Notes under the pieces: model-generated
The model's input: the letters and a program-made list of their open reading frames with translations, nothing else
What the model was told of the DNA's origin: nothing
Database searches by the model: none
Made by a program: the position numbers and the translations under genes
Assembly (NCBI RefSeq): GCF_012843265.1
Contig: NZ_JABAIT010000002.1
Coordinates: 62,001 to 126,000, forward strand
From: Bacillus sp. DNRA2
GTDB lineage: Bacteria > Bacillota > Bacilli > Bacillales > Cytobacillaceae
DNA length: 64,000 nt
Reading direction: 5' to 3'
Shown: piece by piece, positions 59,216 to 64,000 of the stretch
Numbering within the stretch: the stretch's first letter is position 1
How the letters are laid out: the number at the start of each line of letters is the position of its first letter

Positions 59216-59671
59216 TTGAAAGCACATGAAATGATGATTCGTGAGGTTTACAAAGTAAAAGAAGATGATACTGTTAAAACAGTGATTGAAAAATTTATAA
59301 AGTATCGCATAAGCGGTCTACCTGTCGTAAATGACCGAAATGAAATAGTCGGCTATATTAGTGACGGTGATGTGATGCGTTACATTGGTAAACGCAAGGA
59401 TATTTATTTAGATAACATCTATTATTCTTTTGTCATAAAAGACGATATGGAGGATTTTGAAGAACGCGAGCGGAGATTACTCGAGCTAAATGTCCTCGAA
59501 ATCGCCAGAAAGAAAATCGTTACAGTTGATTGGCAGGAAACTATTGAGGAAATCGCTGCATTATTAGGAAACAGACAAATAAAAAAAGTACCCGTCATTC
59601 GGAAAGGTGTTTTGGTTGGAATTATCAGTCGTGGTGACATCATCAGGCACGCATTTAAATCATTAATTTAA
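59216..59671 (+). CDS. CBS-domain pair protein
   Basis: A 151-residue protein consisting of two CBS domains (EMMIREVYKVKEDDTVKTVIE... and ARKKIVTVDWQETIEEIAAL...GIISRGDIIRH). The tandem pair should bind an adenine nucleotide. Fusion partners are absent, so it probably acts as a free sensor. TTG 59216 follows AAGGTGAT. Upstream is a dispersed repeat, downstream a terminator. Confidence 0.85.
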   Translation: MKAHEMMIREVYKVKEDDTVKTVIEKFIKYRISGLPVVNDRNEIVGYISDGDVMRYIGKRKDIYLDNIYYSFVIKDDMEDFEERERRLLELNVLEIARKKIVTVDWQETIEEIAALLGNRQIKKVPVIRKGVLVGIISRGDIIRHAFKSLI

Positions 59672-59682
59672 CGATCAATTCT

Positions 59683-59721
59683 CAAAAGAGGACCTGTCAT
59701 ATGAAAATCCGTCCTCTTTTG
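59683..59721 (+). terminator. Terminator of the CBS gene
   Basis: CAAAAGAGGAC pairs with GTCCTCTTTTG over 11 bp with a 17-base loop. Confidence 0.7.
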
Positions 59722-59726
59722 AAGTA

Positions 59727-59762
59727 CCCGCAGGAGTCTTCGCACCTTCCACTCCAATCAAT
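59727..59762 (+). repeat. Half copy of the dispersed palindromic repeat
   Basis: CCCGCAGGAGTCTTCG..CCTTCCACTCCAATCAA is the right end of the element alone, joined directly after the CBS terminator. It shows that truncated copies exist. Confidence 0.8.
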
Positions 59763-60032
59763 CGTACGATAATTTTACAATCGCGCCCGATCGTTGAACA
59801 TTTATCTAAAACTACATTGAAGTACTATCAATACCCCAAAATTCAAAATCCCCATTTAAGTCTTTAGTATACAGAGCAACATTAATTCAAATTCATTCGT
59901 CCGATTATGGAAGGTCATTACTCAAACCTTATATGACACCCTTTACTTGTATATTGAAGAAGAACCCATTTATTGCATATTATTTCTCTCAAAGTAAATA
60001 TTAGATTTATAACCCATGATAAGGAAAGTTAT
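59763..60032. other. AT-rich stretch with no gene recognised
   Basis: Between the half repeat and the pseudogene fragment. No ORF with a ribosome binding site, no hairpin of note, and a higher AT content than neighbours. Confidence 0.4.
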
Positions 60033-60146
60033 ATGACTGATAAGTTTAGAAGCTATTCTGTGGAGTATAGCTCTACCAGGCTTTGCTCAATTATTAAATG
60101 TCATATTGGTTGGAAATTTTATAAAGTGTATATTAGCCCGTATTAA
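60033..60146 (+). pseudogene. Remnant of a small membrane protein gene
   Basis: ATG 60033 with GGAAA upstream starts MTDKFRS; the reading frame then shifts, and the other frame from about 60046 reads AILWSIALPGFAQLLN, a hydrophobic stretch characteristic of a small membrane protein family seen in Bacillus. Neither frame alone gives a sensible protein, so this looks like a frameshifted fragment. Confidence 0.35.
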
Positions 60147-60199
60147 GGTTCAATGAAAATGGTAATTATTTGAGGAAATAAAAGATGGAGGCAAATATT

Positions 60200-61201
60200 A
60201 TGACTCAAAAACATGCTTTAAGTTCGAGTGAATTAGGAACATTATGGATGACCTATCAGGAAAAAACAATGATACAAAGAATACTTGAATATTTTATAGA
60301 ACAAGCAGATGACAATCGAGCGAAAGAGATAATGCAAAATACACATATGAAAATTATTAACTATCTTGAAGATATAAAAGGCATCTTTAAAAATGAGGGT
60401 GCTGTCATTCCTGTTGGATACACGGAACAAGATGTGAATGTTGGGGTGCCTAAGCTGTATGACAACATGTTTGATATTATGTTTCTTCGACTGCTCCAAG
60501 AAATAAGCATGGGGTTACATACTCTCCATTTATATATGGCATATCGTAAAGATATCGTACTTCTCTATAAGGAATTAACTGCATTTACTCAAAATGTTTA
60601 CGATGAATGCGTGGATTATCTACAAGAAAAAGATGTTTTACCACGTCCTCCTGCAGTAACCATGCCAAAGTCTGTGGAGTTTGTAGAGGGAACCAATTAT
60701 ATGAGTGGTTTTAACTTATTTTCAGAAAAACGAGCATTGAATACAGTGGAAGTATCACATTTACATCATGCAATTGAATCAAATATTATTGGTATGCAAT
60801 TAATTACGGGGTTCGCACAAGTGGCAAATGAATCCGAAGTAAAAAAATACTTCATAAAAGGTAAAGAATTGGCGAAAAAAATTGTAAGTGATAATACTCA
60901 ATTATTTCTTCAAAGTGATATTCAACCGCCTTCAACATGGGGGGCAAATGCAACAGATTCTAAGGTGGCTCCTTTTTCAGATAAGCTGATGATGTACTGT
61001 ACCAGCCTGTTTTGTAGCTTTGGTTTAGGAAGCAATGCATTAGGAACAGCATTTAGTTTACGAAGTGACCTCCCATTAAAAATGGTTAATGAAGCAAAAG
61101 ACATACTAACTTATGGGTCGGAGGGCGGAAAACTCATGGCGAAAAATGGATGGCTTGAAGAGCCTCCACAAATGCAGGATCGGAATCAATTAACAAAATA
61201 A
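60200..61201 (+). CDS. DUF3231 protein
   Basis: A 333-residue protein of two similar helical halves (LWMTYQEKTMIQRILEYFIE near the start, LITGFAQVANESEVKKYFIKG in the second half). Each half looks like a four-helix bundle. ATG 60200 follows GGAGG with eight-base spacing; an earlier ATG at 60185 lies in the same site. It is the intact relative of the broken gene at 15336-16350. Function unknown; members are found mostly in spore-formers. Confidence 0.82.
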   Translation: MTQKHALSSSELGTLWMTYQEKTMIQRILEYFIEQADDNRAKEIMQNTHMKIINYLEDIKGIFKNEGAVIPVGYTEQDVNVGVPKLYDNMFDIMFLRLLQEISMGLHTLHLYMAYRKDIVLLYKELTAFTQNVYDECVDYLQEKDVLPRPPAVTMPKSVEFVEGTNYMSGFNLFSEKRALNTVEVSHLHHAIESNIIGMQLITGFAQVANESEVKKYFIKGKELAKKIVSDNTQLFLQSDIQPPSTWGANATDSKVAPFSDKLMMYCTSLFCSFGLGSNALGTAFSLRSDLPLKMVNEAKDILTYGSEGGKLMAKNGWLEEPPQMQDRNQLTK

Positions 61202-61222
61202 TCAAGATGCAATACTGAAATA

Positions 61223-61262
61223 ATACAAGCTCTCTCGAATTATTGGGATTTCTTGTATTATT
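61223..61262 (+). terminator. Weak hairpin after the DUF3231 gene
   Basis: AATACAAG pairs with CTTGTATT, followed by ATTTTGC. A short fragment (TTG at about 61348, GGAG upstream) downstream of this ends after 18 codons and is not called as a gene. Confidence 0.35.
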
Positions 61263-61409
61263 TTGCTTAGAATAAATTCCATATATTGAATTGAGGTTTT
61301 GTCTATATTGAACTAATCTTAATCACAAGCACCTCACAAGGAGATGCTTGAATATCAAAAAACAATTACCTTTGTACGCAATCGCCCTAGTTAGAGTAAT
61401 AATATAGGA

Positions 61410-61857
61410 TTATTTAATTCTTTTTATTAAAACCTCATACCCATAAATAATTAAAGAGAAAGTAATAAATGAAAAAAATATGTGTTTAGGTCGAAAGTTA
61501 ACTAGCTTAAAAAGTTTTAACTTTTGATATAGAAAGCTCAGCGGGAAAGAAAAAAGGGTATCCATCAGTAAGTTAACCCCAAAATAACGTTTTAAATTTC
61601 CAAAGGTTATATGAAAAATCCATAATGTTCCTATAAAGAAAGGGCCAAAAATAAAGCTACCATCGTTTAAAAGTTTAGCTTTCCATCCCCCTTTAACAAC
61701 CCACCACTTATATGGGACAGCTAACAAACATATTCCTGTAACAAGTAATGAGGCAAAAAAGAGAAACAGGTAAATAATGTTTAAATGACTTTTTTGGAAG
61801 AAAAACGATAGAAATCCAAGGCAATATCAGCTGAATGATTCTAATTATATTAGGCAT
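61410..61857 (-). pseudogene. CBO0543-like membrane protein, frameshifted
   Basis: From ATG 61857 (GGGG upstream) the frame reads MPNIIRIIQLILPWISIVFLP and reaches VSLF at a run of six T bases (61755-61760 as A on the plus strand), then leaves frame. The next frame continues FASLLVTGICLLAVPYKWW and goes to the stop at 61410, giving the family ending FGPFFIGTLWIFHITFGN. One base more in the T-run restores a ~148-residue, four-helix protein of the family I recall as CBO0543. So it is a frameshifted gene, a phase-variable tract, or a sequencing error. Confidence 0.6.
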
Positions 61858-62057
61858 ATAAATAATTTCCCCTTTTTATCTTAATTTTCCCTTTTAATTA
61901 GGAATAATTCACGGGGAAATCACTTAAATTCTGAGTTGCTTATCAAACTAACACCTATCAGTTTAAGCGAATTACTTCACAAACTTCGCCCTGCTGTTTA
62001 TACAAATATTCATTTTTACTTGAGGGCTTATCCATGAAATGATTTCTGATTAAGATA
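61858..62057. other. Intergenic stretch with small ORF fragments
   Basis: A 25-codon ORF (62036 to 61958, minus) reads MDKPSSKNEYLYKQQGEVC but lacks a ribosome binding site. Nothing else recognised. Confidence 0.3.
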
Positions 62058-62086
62058 AAAAAATGGACTGCAAAATTAACAGTCCA
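62058..62086 (-). terminator. Terminator of the anti-sigma-like operon
   Basis: TGGACTG pairs with CAGTCCA; on the minus strand it is followed by TTTTTTT. Confidence 0.7.
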
Positions 62087-62152
62087 GTAAAACATTTTCG
62101 CGCCTGATTGCTGCATAATGAATAAATTAAAAGAGTTTTCCAAACTAATCTA

Positions 62153-62470
62153 TCAAGGCTTCGGATTTATGCTTACCCAAGATAGCCCAATCATTAAAAA
62201 TGTAAATAATAAGATAAACAAACTAATCCCAATTCCCCAAAGGGCATATATTCTCGATTTTTTAGATGTTATCAACCCAAGCAGCCCGAGGAAAAAACCA
62301 GCAATCGGCAAGGTGACGAGAAACGTTTTCGGAAAATCATCGATATCCATTAATAATGTAATATTTAAACCTGTCAGTGCAATCAGAGAAATCAGAAAGG
62401 ATAAGAAACCTGAAATGGTTGGTAGTTTTCTTTGCTTTTCCTCGTTCTTATTGTTCACTTCCAGTTCCAT
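62153..62470 (-). CDS. Small membrane protein downstream of the anti-sigma-like gene
   Basis: A 105-residue protein with an N-terminal hydrophilic segment (MELEVNNKNEEKQRKL) and three hydrophobic helices (GFLSFLISLIALTGLNI, FFLGLLGLIT, WGIGISLFILLFTFLMIGL). It starts inside the last codons of the preceding gene (16-base overlap) with GTGGGGGAAG as binding site, so the two are translationally coupled. No family recognised. Confidence 0.75.
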   Translation of the reverse strand: MELEVNNKNEEKQRKLPTISGFLSFLISLIALTGLNITLLMDIDDFPKTFLVTLPIAGFFLGLLGLITSKKSRIYALWGIGISLFILLFTFLMIGLSWVSINPKP

Positions 62471-63423
62471 AGCTTTACTTCCCCCACCTTCATCACTCTG
62501 ATTTGATCATGATCCTTCAGTTTTCTTAATTCCTGAGTTGGTCCGGTAACAACTGCTCCATAGACTTGGATTCCATTTTTCTCGATATAGTGGATTCTAT
62601 CTTTTAACACTAAAGATCTTGCCCGCGCTATTTGCTCGGCTGTTTTTTCATCCTTGGCCAGGAATTTTAAAATATCTAAAAATACTTTCTCGTTTGTCTG
62701 GTCTCTACCATTAAACGGTGACCATGTCGTGTCATCAACCTGCAGCGGATAGCCGATTGGTGCAATCGAGTAGCCTGCTTCATATATTTTTTTAGCCTCA
62801 ATCCCCGTATCAACTGCGACCCATCTTACCTCCAATTTGTTCCCAAGCTGCTTTTCAAGCTCCTCTGGCTTCAGTAATTGATTCAAAGAAAGATAGATTT
62901 CCCCCACGGTCCCATCTGGGAGGTAATCAAGAATATCCCAATCAGATGCAACTGTTTTACCAAATGGACCGTCTGGATGATAAAGCATGTCCGTCTCCAT
63001 GTCGCCCACCATCGGAAGCGGCCTTTCAAGCTTCATATCACGCTCGGGAAAATTTGGCTTGTCCAACACAAAATTAACCGAGTACTCCCCTGCTTGATAA
63101 TCCTCTTTTCCAATCCGCTTAAACACATCAAAATATAAATTCATATTAAAAAAGCCAATATCCTCTTCAAGCTCCATCTCTTCCAAGCTCATGTTCGGCT
63201 CAGTCACATAAATGGTTTTTGTTGCAATCTCAATTAAACGGTTCGCTTTTCCACCAATCGCATAATACAAATAGCTGCTTAATGTCAGCACTGGCACAAT
63301 AAGCAATATGACAGCCAGACTGATCATAATATTTGTCCTTAATGCATGATTTCTGCTTGCTTGAATCAGTCCTGTTTGATTTTTTTCCGGTACATATGCT
63401 TCAAACGCCTCATCTAAATCCAT
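62455..63423 (-). CDS. Sigma factor regulator (anti-sigma-like) membrane protein
   Basis: A 322-residue protein with a short cytoplasmic N-terminus (MDLDEAFEAYVPEKNQ), one membrane helix at ~residues 32-53 (IMISLAVILLIVPVLTLSSYL) and a large outer domain, the layout of Sigma_reg_N/Sigma_reg_C proteins such as the SigM regulator YhdL. It would hold an ECF sigma factor at the membrane until a signal releases it. No sigma factor gene is adjacent; the next gene upstream is a small membrane protein. GGGGG precedes the ATG. Confidence 0.72.
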   Translation of the reverse strand: MDLDEAFEAYVPEKNQTGLIQASRNHALRTNIMISLAVILLIVPVLTLSSYLYYAIGGKANRLIEIATKTIYVTEPNMSLEEMELEEDIGFFNMNLYFDVFKRIGKEDYQAGEYSVNFVLDKPNFPERDMKLERPLPMVGDMETDMLYHPDGPFGKTVASDWDILDYLPDGTVGEIYLSLNQLLKPEELEKQLGNKLEVRWVAVDTGIEAKKIYEAGYSIAPIGYPLQVDDTTWSPFNGRDQTNEKVFLDILKFLAKDEKTAEQIARARSLVLKDRIHYIEKNGIQVYGAVVTGPTQELRKLKDHDQIRVMKVGEVKLWNWK

Positions 63424-63489
63424 CGTGTTCCCCCCTTCACCCTATCCACGAAATCACAAGATATGTGGAAAAACTTCTCAATAATATTA

Positions 63490-63765
63490 CTAAATACCAA
63501 ATATCAATGTAGTACTAACTATGTAAATAAAAGGAAATAACAATAATGTTGCATTAACAATTATTGCACCTAGTGTCAAAGTACTTTTCTGTTTCTGATA
63601 AGCGCTTGATGCTAAATAAAGACCAAAAGAACAAAAAATCAAAGGAAAAAATATAGGTAACCCTTGAAGCTTTTCAAATGTAATAATATCAAACAAAAAA
63701 TTCACAATAAATATTAGTGGAACAAGGAATAAAAAATAGGAAATAATTATAAATATTTTCTGCAT
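63490..63765 (-). CDS. Small three-helix membrane protein
   Basis: A 91-residue, very hydrophobic protein (IFIIISYFLFLVPLIFIVNF, FFPLIFCSFGLYLASSAY, LGAIIVNATLLLFPFIYIV). GGGGGAA lies seven bases before the ATG. It lies 66 bases upstream of the anti-sigma-like gene in the same direction. No family recognised. Confidence 0.65.
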   Translation of the reverse strand: MQKIFIIISYFLFLVPLIFIVNFLFDIITFEKLQGLPIFFPLIFCSFGLYLASSAYQKQKSTLTLGAIIVNATLLLFPFIYIVSTTLIFGI

Positions 63766-63954
63766 AACATGGTTCCCCCTTTATAATTACACTTTAATAC
63801 TAACATAATATTTGGCTTTAATGGTTTTTATTTCCATTACATTTCAAACAAATCTGACCGTTATTTTTAATTTAATATTTCATAATTTCTTTTAAAGGTA
63901 ACATCGAGATCAGATTTCCCCTTAAAGAGTTACTGGCAATCTGATCCAAACATG

Positions 63955-63991
63955 AAAAGGGCGCAACCATATCGATGATTGCACCCTTCGT
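63955..63991 (-). terminator. Hairpin near the right edge
   Basis: AAGGG.GCAA pairs with TTGC.CCCTT with one mismatch, followed on the minus strand by TTTTC. Probably terminates a gene beyond the window on the right. The 190-base gap before it holds no recognised gene. Confidence 0.5.
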
Positions 63992-64000
63992 ATTGAGTAA

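Noticed and set aside
61958-62143. 61-codon ORF on the minus strand
   Set aside because: It runs through a terminator hairpin and its internal ATG lacks a ribosome binding site.
1-64000. tRNA or rRNA genes
   Set aside because: No cloverleaf with a CCA end or rRNA-like conserved sequence was noticed on either strand, though this was by eye.

Overview
The window is low-GC Firmicute DNA from an aerobic, Bacillus-like (Bacillaceae) chromosome. Strong AGGAGG-type ribosome binding sites, frequent TTG/GTG starts, B. subtilis-like gene orders (cysH-cysP-sat; yngJ-I-H-HB-G-F-E; sbcD-sbcC) and Rex, Fur, CstR-type and cre sites all support this. I cannot name a species. No rRNA, tRNA, CRISPR array or insertion sequence was recognised.

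Layout. 1-2.0 kb: assimilatory sulfate genes (sat start, cysP, cysH). 2.1-4.0 kb: RDD protein, ylmA-type ABC ATPase and a 52-residue protein. 4.2-9.2 kb: a redox operon on the minus strand with a NarI/HdrE-like membrane protein, a molybdopterin oxidoreductase, a four-cluster ferredoxin, an anchored Rieske protein, a small membrane protein and a truncated haemoglobin. 9.5-13.4 kb: a cobalamin-binding radical SAM protein and a divergent acyl-CoA ligase. 13.6-20.7 kb: a membrane protein, a frameshifted DUF3231 gene, an SGNH hydrolase and a SWIM/SNF2 helicase; the two convergent gaps here hold arrays of 52-bp hairpin repeats. 21-24 kb: RraA-like, metallo-beta-lactamase-fold and pentapeptide proteins. 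24.0-27.5 kb: a persulfide/sulfide detoxification cluster with three CstR-type operators. 27.6-37.1 kb: a complete leucine/isovaleryl-CoA catabolic set ending in the CoA transferase scoAB, with a divergent GAF/PucR-type regulator at 37.4-39.2 kb. 39.2-40.7 kb: a beta-eliminating lyase with tyrosine phenol-lyase-like diagnostic residues. 40.9-43.7 kb: an encapsulin iron-storage compartment (shell, IMEF-type ferritin-like cargo, ferredoxin carrying the same targeting peptide) with Fur boxes beside it. 43.8-48 kb: an MFS transporter, a His-rich radical SAM/SPASM protein, and a type II NADH dehydrogenase with two Rex boxes. 48.1-54.3 kb: sbcD-sbcC-selB. 54.8-56.9 kb: cold shock protein, YvrJ, DUF2922, DUF1659 and holin-like small proteins. 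57-64 kb: sporulation-kinase-like histidine kinase, MarR and CBS proteins, a second DUF3231, a frameshifted membrane protein and an anti-sigma-like gene without an adjacent sigma factor.

Three dispersed repeat families stand out: six full copies and one half copy of a ~130-bp GC-rich palindromic element, two perfect long hairpins around GGGGGACAGTCCCCC that overlap stop codons, and hairpin arrays with an exact 52-bp period. The most complete unusual system is the encapsulin locus; the least understood are the hairpin arrays and the Rieske/molybdopterin/globin operon.
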